A stretch of DNA of 64,000 bases from Bradyrhizobium sp. CB1015 (GTDB lineage Bacteria; Pseudomonadota; Alphaproteobacteria; Rhizobiales; Xanthobacteraceae), in contig NZ_CP104174.1 of assembly GCF_025200925.1 (NCBI RefSeq), positions 5,828,001 to 5,892,000 on the forward strand, written 5' to 3'. Positions 25,619-34,035 of this stretch are shown piece after piece. Numbering within the stretch: the first letter of the stretch is position 1; each line of letters begins with the position of its first letter. The position numbers and the translations under genes are program-made. Below the pieces are notes generated by a model. That model ran no database searches. It was given only the letters and a program-made list of their open reading frames with translations, and was not told the origin of the DNA.

Positions 25619-26101
25619 TCAACCCGGCGGCCTGCCGGGTATCTCTGTGCGCGGCCGCGGCCGAGGAGGCCGAGCACGGTCGTTGATCTCTGGCGCGTAG
25701 ATCACCGGCGGCGGATCGACGGGCGGGTCCATCTGCGCCGGCAGCGGCGCGGACGAGGCGCCCCAGCTCTGGTGGTAGCTCTCGGCGGGCTTGGGCAATT
25801 TGCGGTTCGCCGGCGGCTCGACCTCGAGCCGGCCGTAGCCCGGCCGCAGGCCCAGCGTCGGATAATAATGGCCGACGTCGTCGGGCTGCCGCTCGGCGAT
25901 ATAGCGTCCACCATAGATCGTGGGCTGCACCTGCTGGCCCTTGCCGAGGCCCCAGGTGCCATCGACGACGGCATAGGACGCGTCGATGTTGTTGATGATT
26001 ACAGGCACGCCGGGACGGCCGGGAACGACGATCTCGAAGCCGCCGGCCAAGGCCGTCGCAGGCAGTCCGATCAGAAAGGCGGCGAGCGCCACGGCGCGCA
26101 T
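25619..26101 (-). CDS. exported proline-rich protein, function unknown
   Basis: A 160-residue protein with signal peptide MRAVALAAFLIGLPATALAG. The mature region begins GGFEIVVPGRPGVPVIINN, contains short Tyr-rich stretches, then a Pro/Arg-rich tail ending PRPRPRTEIPGRPPG. It probably lies in the periplasm or on the cell surface. It is the first gene of a two-gene unit with the Gly/Tyr-rich protein. No domain that I recognise. Confidence 0.75.
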   Translation of the reverse strand: MRAVALAAFLIGLPATALAGGFEIVVPGRPGVPVIINNIDASYAVVDGTWGLGKGQQVQPTIYGGRYIAERQPDDVGHYYPTLGLRPGYGRLEVEPPANRKLPKPAESYHQSWGASSAPLPAQMDPPVDPPPVIYAPEINDRARPPRPRPRTEIPGRPPG

Positions 26102-26329
26102 GAGGAGACCCCGGTTATCCGGGCGGCAACCTAACCGATCGCGACGCAGAGAGGGTTAAGGCTCAATCACCAAATTCCGGTAAGCCTAACGTGCAAGGAT
26201 TGCGCGCCGCTCAAATGCTGCACAGCGAGCTAGCGAAGCGTTAACGGCGCGGAACTTCGCCGCTGGAACAGCGCCTGCGTGCTCACATCGGTTTGACGGT
26301 TCGCATCCGAAAAATCCCACGGTTGCATC

Positions 26330-26354
26330 GGAACGTCCTGCGCCGTCGGCGTTT
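26330..26354 (+). promoter_or_regulatory. EcfG-like promoter, non-ideal spacing
   Basis: GGAAC at 26330-26334 and CGTTT at 26350-26354 lie 15 bases apart, one less than the shortest usual EcfG spacing. Position is right for the exported protein gene starting at 26387. The rest of the 26102-26386 gap shows nothing else. Confidence 0.35.
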
Positions 26355-26386
26355 AGCTCCTGTCAACAAAATGGGAGCGAAGAACC

Positions 26387-26836
26387 ATGACCATCAAGCT
26401 TCTCGGGGCCACGGCGATCGCAGCGACCATGCTGGCTGGCTCTGCAATGGCGCAGACGGCCGTCAACAATCCGGGCCGCTGCTCGGCGCAATTCCCCAAC
26501 GCCAATTGCCAGACCTTCGGAGCTGGAAACGTCTCCACCGATAGCGGGTACCGCCATCGCCGCGCGGCCTATCGTCAGACCAACCGCGACTGGAACAGGA
26601 GCCCCACCGGCTTCTGGCCGACCGACGTCGCTGCCGGCGTCGCCGGCGCCGCGATCGGCACCGCCGGCGCGATTGCCACCGCCCCATTCCGCGCCTGGGA
26701 CAATTCCTATGCCTATGACCGCGGCTGGGACAATCGTAGCTGGGACACCCGCACCTATGCCCAGCGCAACGGCTTCGTCTGTACGCCCGGCACTTACTTC
26801 AAGGGCGCAGACGGCCGCCGGCACATCTGCCAGTAA
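26387..26836 (+). CDS. small exported protein, function unknown
   Basis: A 149-residue protein with signal peptide MTIKLLGATAIAATMLAGSA (cleavage after AMA). The mature part has an AAGVAGAAIGTAGAIATAPF stretch, typical of small alphaproteobacterial exported proteins with a glycine-zipper-like segment, and a C-terminal Cys pair (FVCTPGTYF, HICQ). It may be periplasmic or outer-membrane associated. Possible stress promoter upstream; hairpin at 26862-26886 downstream. Confidence 0.75.
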   Translation: MTIKLLGATAIAATMLAGSAMAQTAVNNPGRCSAQFPNANCQTFGAGNVSTDSGYRHRRAAYRQTNRDWNRSPTGFWPTDVAAGVAGAAIGTAGAIATAPFRAWDNSYAYDRGWDNRSWDTRTYAQRNGFVCTPGTYFKGADGRRHICQ

Positions 26837-26861
26837 GGCGGCTTGAGCCGAACACGACACA

Positions 26862-26886
26862 TCGGGCGGCCCGCGAGGCCGCCCGA
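26862..26886 (+). terminator. strong hairpin, probable terminator
   Basis: TCGGGCGGCC (26862-26871) pairs perfectly with GGCCGCCCGA (26877-26886) around a 5-base loop, 26 bases after the exported-protein stop. There is no clean T-run, so it may be only a transcript-end stabiliser. Confidence 0.55.
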
Positions 26887-27003
26887 TTCACTTGCGACGG
26901 CAACATCCCGGTTACTGGCACTTTCCAATCAAGTCTGGTATTGCGGCGCGCACGGGTGGACGGCCCCGGCGCGAGCCGAGCTCTGCCCTGCCTCTCAGGC
27001 GTC

Positions 27004-27078
27004 GCCGGCTTAGCTCAGCGGTAGAGCAGCGGTTTTGTAAACCGAAGGTCGGGGGTTCAATCCCCTCAGCCGGCACCA
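27004..27078 (+). tRNA. tRNA-Thr (anticodon TGT)
   Basis: Acceptor GCCGGCT, D-arm GCTCAGCGGTAGAGC, anticodon loop TTTGTAA (anticodon TGT), T-arm GGGGGTTCAATCCCC, discriminator A and encoded CCA. The lowest base pair of the anticodon stem is a G-A mismatch; the other four pair. 75 bases. The following 278 bases to the liv operon hold no convincing gene; no integrase remnant could be made out. Confidence 0.95.
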
Positions 27079-27356
27079 GTGTTTACAATACGTTAGGGCG
27101 AAAATGTAGCCCGAACTACCTGGCCATAGCCGGAACGAGGGCCCCTCAGGGCTACAAGGGGCTACTTTGTCCGAACCTTAAGCGATCGATCGCCGGCGAT
27201 TTAAGCTGAAAAATCGCGCCCAATACAGATCGCAAGCCCCGCGACGTGCATCGGCGATTCCGGCGTTTCGCCGTAGAGGAAGCTGGCGTCGAGAGCCGAC
27301 AATCTGTCCATCGCGACCTCCGTACTATCAGCGCCGGCTCTTGCTTTCTCCGGCGC

Positions 27357-28052
27357 CTATACTTCGAGCCATTCCTTCCGCACGGCCGCATTGGCCTTCA
27401 GTTCCGCGGGCGCGCCTTCAAAGACGATGCGGCCGTGGCCCATCACATAGACGCGATGCGAGATGCGCATCGCTATCGACAGTTTCTGTTCCACCAGCAG
27501 GATGGCGACGCCGCGCCGCGCGATTTCCACGATGAGGTCGCCGACCTGCTGCACGATCAGCGGCGCCAGCCCTTCGGTCGGCTCGTCGATCATGATCAGT
27601 TCGGGATCGCCCATCAGGGTACGGCACATCGTCAGCATCTGCTTCTCGCCGCCCGACAGCACGCCGGCCGCCGTATCGGCGCGCGCGGCGAGGTTCGGGA
27701 ACATCGCGAGCATGTCGTCGAGCTTCCACTTGCCCGGCTTGCGCGGGTCCTTGATGCCAAGCAGCAGGTTTTGCCGCACCGTGAGCCCCGGGAAGATGTC
27801 TCGATGCTCCGGCACATAGCCCAGCCCAAGATTGGCGATGCGATAGCTCGGCAGCCCCGCGATATCGGCGCCCTTGAAGCGGATCGTGCCCTGCGGCGGC
27901 ACTTCGCCCATGATGGCCTTGACCGTGGTGGAACGGCCGACGCCGTTGCGGCCGAGCAGGCTCACCACTTCGCCGGCGGCGATGTTGATGTCGACGCCCT
28001 GCAGGATGTGGCTTTTGCCGTAGAAGGCGTGCAGGTCCTTGACCTCGAGCAT
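27357..28052 (-). CDS. livF: LivF-type ABC ATPase with Walker A Lys-to-Arg change
   Basis: A 231-residue ATPase of the branched-chain amino-acid importer family. Signature LSGGEKQML, Walker B LIMIDEPTEGLAP and the usual LivF Gln in LLVEQK are present. Walker A reads LLGRNGVGRSTT: the invariant Lys of GxxGxGK(S/T) is Arg. The codon is clearly CGT. Last gene of the livKHMGF operon; its ATG overlaps the livG stop. With LivG it forms the cytoplasmic ATPase pair. Arg here usually cripples ATP hydrolysis at that site; whether this subfamily tolerates it is not known to me. Confidence 0.92.
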   Translation of the reverse strand: MLEVKDLHAFYGKSHILQGVDINIAAGEVVSLLGRNGVGRSTTVKAIMGEVPPQGTIRFKGADIAGLPSYRIANLGLGYVPEHRDIFPGLTVRQNLLLGIKDPRKPGKWKLDDMLAMFPNLAARADTAAGVLSGGEKQMLTMCRTLMGDPELIMIDEPTEGLAPLIVQQVGDLIVEIARRGVAILLVEQKLSIAMRISHRVYVMGHGRIVFEGAPAELKANAAVRKEWLEV

Positions 28053-28804
28053 CAAGCAGCCTCCTCGCCGAGATAGGCTTCCTTGACCTTCGCGTTGGCG
28101 CGGATCTCTTCCGGCGTCCCAGTGGCGATGACATGGCCGTAGACCAGCACCGAGATACGGTGGGCAAGGCCGAACACCACGCTCATGTCGTGCTCAACGA
28201 TCATCAAGGTGCGGCCTTCGGTGAGCCGGCGGATCAGGGTGACCGCCTTCTCGGTCTCGGCATGGCTCATACCGGCGGTGGGTTCATCGAGCAGGATCAC
28301 GTCGGCGCCGCCGGCGATGGTGATGCCGATCTCAAGCGCGCGCTGCTCGGCATAGGTCAGCAGCCCCGCCGGCACGTCGCGGCGCGACGCGAGGCCAATA
28401 TCGGACAGTACCTCCGCCGTGCGCTCGCGCACCTCGGGGAGGTTGTCGACGTTCTTCCAGAACGCATAGTGTTGCTTGGCGGTCCACAGCACCGCGCAGC
28501 GCAGGTTTTCCCACACGCTCATATTGGCGAAGACGTTGGTAACCTGGAACGAGCGCGACAGGCCGCGGCGGTTGATCTGGTAGGGCGGCAGCCCCGCGAT
28601 CTCTTCACCGCGCAGTTTCACGGTGCCCGCAGTCGGCTTGATGTAGCCGGAAATCAGGTTGAACGTAGTCGACTTGCCGGCGCCGTTCGGCCCGATCAGC
28701 GCATGCCGCTCGCCCTGATTTACCGTCAGGTTCAGGTCGCGGATGATCGAGATGTTGCCAAAGCTCTTCTGGACGTCCTTCAGCTCGATGGCAGGGGTGC
28801 TCAT
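28052..28804 (-). CDS. livG: LivG-type ABC ATPase with altered signature motif
   Basis: A 250-residue ATPase with canonical Walker A LIGPNGAGKSTTF, Walker B VILLDEPTAGMSHAE and H-loop MIVEHDMSVVF. The signature motif reads LLTYAEQRALEIG instead of LSYGEQR, losing the conserved Gly. In an ABC dimer that signature completes the ATP site of the partner, here LivF with its own altered Walker A. The gene overlaps livM by ATGA and precedes livF. Confidence 0.93.
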   Translation of the reverse strand: MSTPAIELKDVQKSFGNISIIRDLNLTVNQGERHALIGPNGAGKSTTFNLISGYIKPTAGTVKLRGEEIAGLPPYQINRRGLSRSFQVTNVFANMSVWENLRCAVLWTAKQHYAFWKNVDNLPEVRERTAEVLSDIGLASRRDVPAGLLTYAEQRALEIGITIAGGADVILLDEPTAGMSHAETEKAVTLIRRLTEGRTLMIVEHDMSVVFGLAHRISVLVYGHVIATGTPEEIRANAKVKEAYLGEEAA

Positions 28805-30102
28805 GCGTGATACCCTCTGTCGCGTGCCGCGGTCAGCGCCTCGTCCCAGGCCCTTGCGAGCCAGCTCCAGGTCCGCCGCGCCACGATGTAGCCTGCGACG
28901 ATCAGGAATGCCGCGAGGGTCCAGGTGATCGGGCTAGAGGCATTGAAGCTCATGCCGAACGCCTTGATGTTCGGATCGTCGCCGTGGTTGGTGGTGTAAA
29001 ACACGATGGTCTCGATCGCGAGTACGATGCCTGCGACCATCGCCAGTGTCGGCACCAGTGCGATCAGGTAATAGGGCAGCACTTTTGGCAGCGTGCCGCC
29101 GCGAACCAGCGGCCGGTGCATCATCAGAAGGCCGGTGATGCCACCGGGCGCGAAGGTGACCACCGCGATGAAGAACAAGCCGAAATAGAGCTGCCACACT
29201 GAGGTCAGGTCGGAGAGGCTGAGCGACAGCACGGTGACGAAGATGGCGCCCACAATCGGCCCGATGAAATAGCCGACGCCCCCGATATAGGTCGAGAACA
29301 GCACCGTGCCCGACTGAACCGCGCCGAGATAGGCGGAGTTTGCGATCTCGAAATTGATCGCGGCGAGCCCGCCGGCGATGCCGGCAAAGAAGCCGGAGAA
29401 GCAGAAGGCGAGATAACGCACCACATGCGGGTCGTAGCCGACGAACTGCACCCGCTCCGGATTGTCTCGCACTGCGTTGCACATCCGCCCAAGCGGCGTG
29501 CGGGTCAGCGCATACATCGCAATGACGCAGATCAGCGTCCATGCCGCGACGAGATAGTAGATCTGGATCTGCGGCCCAAAGCTCCAGTCGAACAGGCGGA
29601 ACACTTTTGTGCGGTTCGCAGAGATGCCGGCCTCGCCGCCGAAGAAGGTGCGCAGGATCAGCGCCGACGATGCAATCAGTTCGGCAACGCCGAGCGAGAT
29701 CATCGCAAAGGCAGTGCCGCTGCGCTGGGTCGAGACCCAGCCGAGCAGGATTGCGAAAAACAGCCCGGTCAGCCCGCCGATCAGCGGCACCAGCGGCAGC
29801 GGGATCGGCAGCTTGTTGGCGCCGATGATGTTGATGGCGTGGATGACGAGGAAGCCGCCGAGTCCGTAATAGACGGCGTGGCCGAACGATAGCATCCCGG
29901 TCTGGCCGAGCAGGATGTTGTAGGACAGCGAGAAGATGATGGAGATGCCTATCAGGCTGAACGTGGTGAGCGCGCCGCCCGATCCGAAAATCTTAGGCAG
30001 CACGATCAGCACCACGGCCGTGGCGATCCACAGGCCGTAGAATTTCAGCTTCTCGCTTAGCGGCGGGTGCGGCGGGGCGACGCTTTGGGTCAAATCGGTC
30101 AT
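28801..30102 (-). CDS. livM: LivM-type ABC permease with C-terminal extension
   Basis: A 433-residue membrane protein. LSYNILLGQTGMLSFGHAVY and the GIAGGLAAI region are LivM hallmarks. It is about 100 residues longer than typical LivM: after FAPGGITGLLMMHR it continues with two more hydrophobic segments (ALVPTLAMVAGIVLAIETIV and WTLAAFLIVAGYIVARRT). Overlaps livH and livG by four bases each, so translation is coupled. It forms the transmembrane path with LivH. Confidence 0.93.
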   Translation of the reverse strand: MTDLTQSVAPPHPPLSEKLKFYGLWIATAVVLIVLPKIFGSGGALTTFSLIGISIIFSLSYNILLGQTGMLSFGHAVYYGLGGFLVIHAINIIGANKLPIPLPLVPLIGGLTGLFFAILLGWVSTQRSGTAFAMISLGVAELIASSALILRTFFGGEAGISANRTKVFRLFDWSFGPQIQIYYLVAAWTLICVIAMYALTRTPLGRMCNAVRDNPERVQFVGYDPHVVRYLAFCFSGFFAGIAGGLAAINFEIANSAYLGAVQSGTVLFSTYIGGVGYFIGPIVGAIFVTVLSLSLSDLTSVWQLYFGLFFIAVVTFAPGGITGLLMMHRPLVRGGTLPKVLPYYLIALVPTLAMVAGIVLAIETIVFYTTNHGDDPNIKAFGMSFNASSPITWTLAAFLIVAGYIVARRTWSWLARAWDEALTAARDRGYHA

Positions 30103-31046
30103 GTTTCACGCGTGCCCAAGAGGCCCATCGGACGGAAAATCAGGATCAGCACCAGCAGCACATAGGGCATGATCGGCGCGATCTGCGCGATGGTGACGCC
30201 CCAGATATCGGAGAGCCAGGTCTGCGCCATGGCAGGGCTGAGCGGTCCGAATGCGCCGGCGAGCGAGCCGTTCATCGAGACCGCAAATGTCTGCACGAGG
30301 CCGATCAGCAGTGAGCCGACAAAGGCGCCGGGCAGCGAGCCGAGCCCGCCGACCACCACCACCACAAACAGGATCGGCCCGAGCAGCGCAGCCATGTTGG
30401 ATTGCGTGACCAGCGCGGGACCTGCGATCACGCCGGCCACCGCAGCGAGCGCGGTGCCTACGCCGAACACCATCATGAAGATGCGCCCGACATTGTGGCC
30501 GAGATGGCCGACCATCTGCGGATGGGTCAGGGCGGCCTGCACGATCAAGCCGACGCGCGTCTTCTTCAGCACAAGCAGGAGCCCGATGAAGATCACCACC
30601 GACACCAGCAGCATGAACATCTTGTAGGCGGGATAATTGGTCGAGAAGATCGTGAAGGCGGAAAAATCCAGCAGCGGCGGCACGCGGAAATCGACCGGGC
30701 TCTTGCCCCAGATGATCTGCACGACTTCCTCAATCACGAAGGCGAGACCAAAGGTGAAGAGCAACTCGGCGACGTGGCCGTTGCGATGCACCCGCCTCAG
30801 CCCAAAGCGCTCGACCGCGGCACCGAGCGCACCCGCGAGAATCGGCGCGATGATCAGCGCCGGCCAAAAACCTATCCAGCGGCTGAGCTGGAAGCCGAAG
30901 AAGGCACCGAGCATGTAGAAGCTGGCATGCGCGAAGTTCAGCACGCCAAGCATGCTGAAGATTACGGTGAGGCCGCTGGCCATCAGGAACAGCAGCATCC
31001 CGAACAGGACGCCGTTCAGCGTGGAAATGACGACGAGCTCAAGCAC
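30099..31046 (-). CDS. livH: LivH-type ABC permease
   Basis: A 315-residue permease with about eight membrane segments. TLNGVLFGMLLFLMASGLTV and MLGVLNFAHASFYMLGAFFG near the N-terminus, and VVVVVGGLGSLPGAFVGSLL, are family hallmarks. Normal length. It follows livK by 70 bases and overlaps livM. The imported solute may be a branched-chain amino acid, an amide, urea or an aromatic acid; the family covers all of these. Confidence 0.94.
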   Translation of the reverse strand: MLELVVISTLNGVLFGMLLFLMASGLTVIFSMLGVLNFAHASFYMLGAFFGFQLSRWIGFWPALIIAPILAGALGAAVERFGLRRVHRNGHVAELLFTFGLAFVIEEVVQIIWGKSPVDFRVPPLLDFSAFTIFSTNYPAYKMFMLLVSVVIFIGLLLVLKKTRVGLIVQAALTHPQMVGHLGHNVGRIFMMVFGVGTALAAVAGVIAGPALVTQSNMAALLGPILFVVVVVGGLGSLPGAFVGSLLIGLVQTFAVSMNGSLAGAFGPLSPAMAQTWLSDIWGVTIAQIAPIMPYVLLVLILIFRPMGLLGTRET

Positions 31047-31116
31047 GACACGCCCCCAAGATGAGCTGGCTTCGCCCCGGTCAAACTTCGGGGCGAAGCA
31101 TTTCGCGCAAAATCAG

Positions 31117-32349
31117 TTACTTCGGGCGGTCCATCTTGCAGGTGGTGGGCAGCACGGTCTGGTCGGCCTCGATCTTGGCGGCGAGCTTCCAGCCCCAGCC
31201 GGTCTTCTCTTCCTCGAACGGCTCCTTCTCCGTCCGGTCGCCGAACGAGGCGATATACATTGGCTGGAAGAACTGGTGGTCGTCCCTGCGCATGTTGCCC
31301 TTGCCGCCGTCATAGACCTCGAACTCCATGCCTTCGAGGGCTGCTGCGACCTTTACCGGATCGAGCGACTTGGCCTTTTCGGCCGCGGCGGCAAACATCC
31401 GCATCTGGTTGACCGCGCGCGGATAGAACAGGCTGAAGTCATACTTGGCGCGGATCGCCTTTTCGAAGGTATCGGCCGGCGCATAGCCGAGATTGGGAAT
31501 GCCCTCGGCTATCTGGAACACCTGATGATTGAGGTTGGCCTGCTTGATCGCAGTCGGCCCGCCGGTGCCGCCGGCATAATAGGTGTACCAGTTGACCTTG
31601 AGGCCTGCGTCAGCTGCGGCCTTCAAGAGCAGCGCAAAGTCCTGTCCCCAGTTGCCGGTGATGACGGAGTCGGCGCCGGAGGCCTTGATCTTCGCAATAT
31701 ACGGCGCGAAATCGGTGACCTTCAGCAGCGGGTGCACTTCGTCGCCGACGATCTCGACGTCGGGCCGCTTTGCTTTCAGCATCGTCCTGGCGGTCTTGCG
31801 CACGGACTCGCCGAACGAGTAGTCCTGGTTGATCAGATAGAGCTTTTTGACGCTGGATGCGCTCTTCATGTAGTTGGTCAGCGCTTCCATCTTGATGTCG
31901 GAATTCGCATCCCAGCGGAAATGCCAGTAGCTGCACTTCTCATTGGTCAGGACCGGATCGACCGCGGCATAGTTGAAGTAGAGCAGCTCCTTGCCGGGAT
32001 TACGCTCGTTGTACTTGGTGACGAAATCCGTCAGCGCCCCGGCGACGGAGGAACCGTTGCCCTGCGTGATGTAGCGAACGCCGGCGTCGATCGCCTTCTG
32101 CGCCTGGATCAGGCTTTCCTGCGGATTGGTCTTGTTGTCGAACGGAACGATCTCGACTTTCTTGCCGAGGATGCCGCCCTTGGCGTTCAGCTCTTCGGCG
32201 ATGAACTGAAATGTCTTCAGTCCGACTTCGCCGATGCTGGCGCCACCGCCCGAGAGCGGGTCGATGTAGCCGATCTTGACAGTCTCCTGGGCTACCGCGG
32301 CTGTGCCGAAGATCGGCAAAAAGGCGGCAACTATCATCCAATGGCGCAT
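31117..32349 (-). CDS. livK: periplasmic binding protein of the branched-chain amino-acid type
   Basis: A 410-residue secreted protein: signal peptide MRHWMIVAAFLPIFGTAAVA, then QETVKIGYIDPLSGGGASIG, the LivK-type opening. VITGNWGQDFALLLKAAADA and LYLINQDYSFGESV fit type 1 periplasmic binding folds. GGAGAGGGAGAGAG precedes the ATG. First gene of the operon; supplies ligand to LivH/LivM. At 410 residues it is a little longer than E. coli LivK, as is common for the amide/urea subgroup. The ligand is not fixed by sequence. Confidence 0.93.
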   Translation of the reverse strand: MRHWMIVAAFLPIFGTAAVAQETVKIGYIDPLSGGGASIGEVGLKTFQFIAEELNAKGGILGKKVEIVPFDNKTNPQESLIQAQKAIDAGVRYITQGNGSSVAGALTDFVTKYNERNPGKELLYFNYAAVDPVLTNEKCSYWHFRWDANSDIKMEALTNYMKSASSVKKLYLINQDYSFGESVRKTARTMLKAKRPDVEIVGDEVHPLLKVTDFAPYIAKIKASGADSVITGNWGQDFALLLKAAADAGLKVNWYTYYAGGTGGPTAIKQANLNHQVFQIAEGIPNLGYAPADTFEKAIRAKYDFSLFYPRAVNQMRMFAAAAEKAKSLDPVKVAAALEGMEFEVYDGGKGNMRRDDHQFFQPMYIASFGDRTEKEPFEEEKTGWGWKLAAKIEADQTVLPTTCKMDRPK

Positions 32350-32690
32350 CGTCTCTCTCCCTCTCCGTGATTTATCGAAGGCTTATGCGGGTCGTTTCCC
32401 GAAAAATCGTCGGAAGACGAGTGCCTTCTGCACGACAAGTGTTGTCCAACGCCGTAAGCCGCGCAAGCGAATAAATCAAGCGGAGGTGTTATGGAGATTG
32501 TTCACCACGTAAGCGGCTTTGCACGTGTGGATCTGCCCCAATTCTAAATGCTTGAGGCTGTCCTCCTCCGAGGGGACATATCAGATTTTCGTTGGATGCG
32601 AAAGTGCGGGCTTGAGGCAGCACTTTGCCAGTGAAGATACAGGTGTCGAGGTTCAGACTGCCTTCTAGCTACCCTGTTACGGGATCACAG
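32350..32690. other. intergenic region with a possible 18-codon ORF
   Basis: This 341-base region must hold the livK promoter. On the plus strand an ATG at 32491, preceded by GGAGGTG, opens an 18-codon frame ending at 32547 (MEIVHHVSGFARVDLPQF). The Shine-Dalgarno is good but there is no other support. Nothing else stands out. Confidence 0.3.
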
Positions 32691-32777
32691 TCAGACGGCC
32701 TTGCAGAGATACGCTCTACAGGTCGCGAGTGCCGGCGTGGCAACCAGAGCAATAACTGCAATCACAACAGCGCGCAT
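32691..32777 (-). CDS. 28-residue secreted micro-peptide precursor
   Basis: MRAVVIAVIALVATPALA is a complete signal peptide with an ALA cleavage site; what remains is TCRAYLCKAV, ten residues with two Cys that could form a disulphide. A well-spaced AAGGAG precedes the ATG. It may be a genuine tiny exported peptide or a 3'-truncated relic of a longer small exported protein, of which this genome region has several. Confidence 0.5.
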   Translation of the reverse strand: MRAVVIAVIALVATPALATCRAYLCKAV

Positions 32778-33106
32778 GAAAACTCCTTTGTTGGGCAACG
32801 CTGCAATACTGCACGGGCGGCCCTCTTCTGGCAACCACCGCGTGCACCCTTCCAGCTGTTCAGGGAAAGTCTCAACACACGCACTACTCTCGAAGGAAGG
32901 GCGCGGAAACCGAAGCCCCGCGCCGTTCTCAGTGTGACTTTTGCTGCTTCGTCTTGACGGTGTCGCTGTTGCCGGAAGCTCCAATGCACTTTCGACAGCA
33001 GGCGACCACGGCCGGCGAGCGGCTCCCATCGGCGGCCACCGCAAGAACGAAATCATCTGTTCGGCGTTATCATCGGACCATAGAGCCGTCTCGCGGAGGT
33101 CTAGCG
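32778..33106. other. 329-base interval without a convincing gene
   Basis: Open frames here are short and mutually overlapping. No hairpin terminator, tRNA or strong promoter match was seen. It must contain the promoters of the flanking divergent small genes. Confidence 0.45.
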
Positions 33107-33334
33107 ATGGACCCGAATGATCGGGCAGCCTTAGCCCTAGCCGCTGTCGCCTTGGCAATCGCCATCGTGGTTGCTTCGACAGTCACGTTGGAGCGCGTCA
33201 ATACCCGTACGGCCAGCAACGACGCACCTCCCGGAACGGTAGGACTCGCCAGGCCTCACCCGCCGCTGGACCGAGCCCCCGGTGAACCGATACAGACAAC
33301 AGGAGCGCCGTCTAATGCCAGGCAGCGTCCCTGA
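33107..33334 (+). CDS. small single-pass membrane protein, function unknown
   Basis: A 75-residue protein with a hydrophobic helix at about residues 7-26 (AALALAAVALAIAIVVASTV), followed by a hydrophilic Pro-rich tail ending APSNARQRP. GGAGG lies 8 bases before the ATG. The tail is probably periplasmic or disordered. No domain. Its stop is 40 bases from the convergent GFA gene. Confidence 0.65.
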   Translation: MDPNDRAALALAAVALAIAIVVASTVTLERVNTRTASNDAPPGTVGLARPHPPLDRAPGEPIQTTGAPSNARQRP

Positions 33335-33373
33335 CCGAACCACCGACCGCATCCGGCGCTCAATGGCCGCGCC

Positions 33374-33793
33374 TCAGCCTGAATTCTTCCGCGCGCTGCC
33401 CTGTTCGAAGTGCTCGACGGCCGTGTCGCCGATCTCGACCCAGGCATGTTTCGATTGCTCGAACACCGATCTGACGGGCGCCGGGTAATCCGGGTCCGCG
33501 ATGGCACCGACAGCGACGCCGATCATCGCAGGTAGATTGTCGGCCTTCCAACAGACGGTCGAGCCGCAGTCAGAGCAGAAATAAGAGCGGACCTCGCCCC
33601 CGCTTGCGGCGGAACGAACATACTCCTTCGGTGCGCCGGAGATCGTGACGGCTTCAATCGGGTAGAACGCGCCGACACCGAACGGTGCCCCGGTTCGCCG
33701 CTGGCAGTCGATGCAATGACAGGCCACGACGAGCCGCGACGGTCTCGGAAGCGACAGCGAAAGCGCGCCGCAGCTGCATCTGGCATCGATCAT
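33374..33793 (-). CDS. GFA-family (glutathione-dependent formaldehyde-activating-like) Zn protein
   Basis: A 139-residue protein with the GFA zinc-site pattern: CSCGAL, ACHCIDCQRRTG, and FCSDCGSTVCW. CENP-V/GFA members include glutathione:formaldehyde adduct synthases, but most have unknown reactions. I chose the ATG at 33793, where the domain begins (MIDARCSCG); another at 33811 would add six residues. Monocistronic by position. Confidence 0.88.
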   Translation of the reverse strand: MIDARCSCGALSLSLPRPSRLVVACHCIDCQRRTGAPFGVGAFYPIEAVTISGAPKEYVRSAASGGEVRSYFCSDCGSTVCWKADNLPAMIGVAVGAIADPDYPAPVRSVFEQSKHAWVEIGDTAVEHFEQGSARKNSG

Positions 33794-33851
33794 CGAATCT
33801 GATTCCCTCATTGGCCGATTGGAATTCAAGAGGCGGCGTCCTTGCTCACCC

Positions 33852-33968
33852 TCGTCATGCGAGCGAAGCGAAGCAATCCAGACTGCCTCCGCGGAAAGAC
33901 TGTGGATTGCTCGCGGAGCCTGTCATGGGACCGCGCTTCGCGCGGGAACCCGTTGGCTCGCAATGACG
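33852..33968. repeat. palindromic repeat, CGTCAT-N-GCGAGCG family, diverged copy
   Basis: It begins CGTCATGCGAGCGAAGCGAA and ends GGCTCGCAATGACG, so the termini pair as in the copy at 52224-52304. The middle holds an extra inverted repeat (CCGCGCTTCGCGCGG). Bases just after it (34000-34020) carry a fragment of yet another repeat, GCGTCCGGGACACGG, as at 53661-53807. Confidence 0.75.
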
Positions 33969-34035
33969 AGTTTGAGGAAGCAGCCTCACCCATCTCCAGA
34001 CGTTGCAGCGCGTCCGGGACACGGCGGCAAGATTG

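Noticed and set aside
27079..27356. Possible integrase remnant 3' of tRNA-Thr
   Set aside because: No frame shows recombinase motifs and no second copy of the tRNA 3' end was found nearby.
32491..32547. 18-codon frame with a good Shine-Dalgarno upstream of livK on the opposite strand
   Set aside because: Only the ribosome-binding site supports it; noted inside the intergenic entry but not called as a gene.
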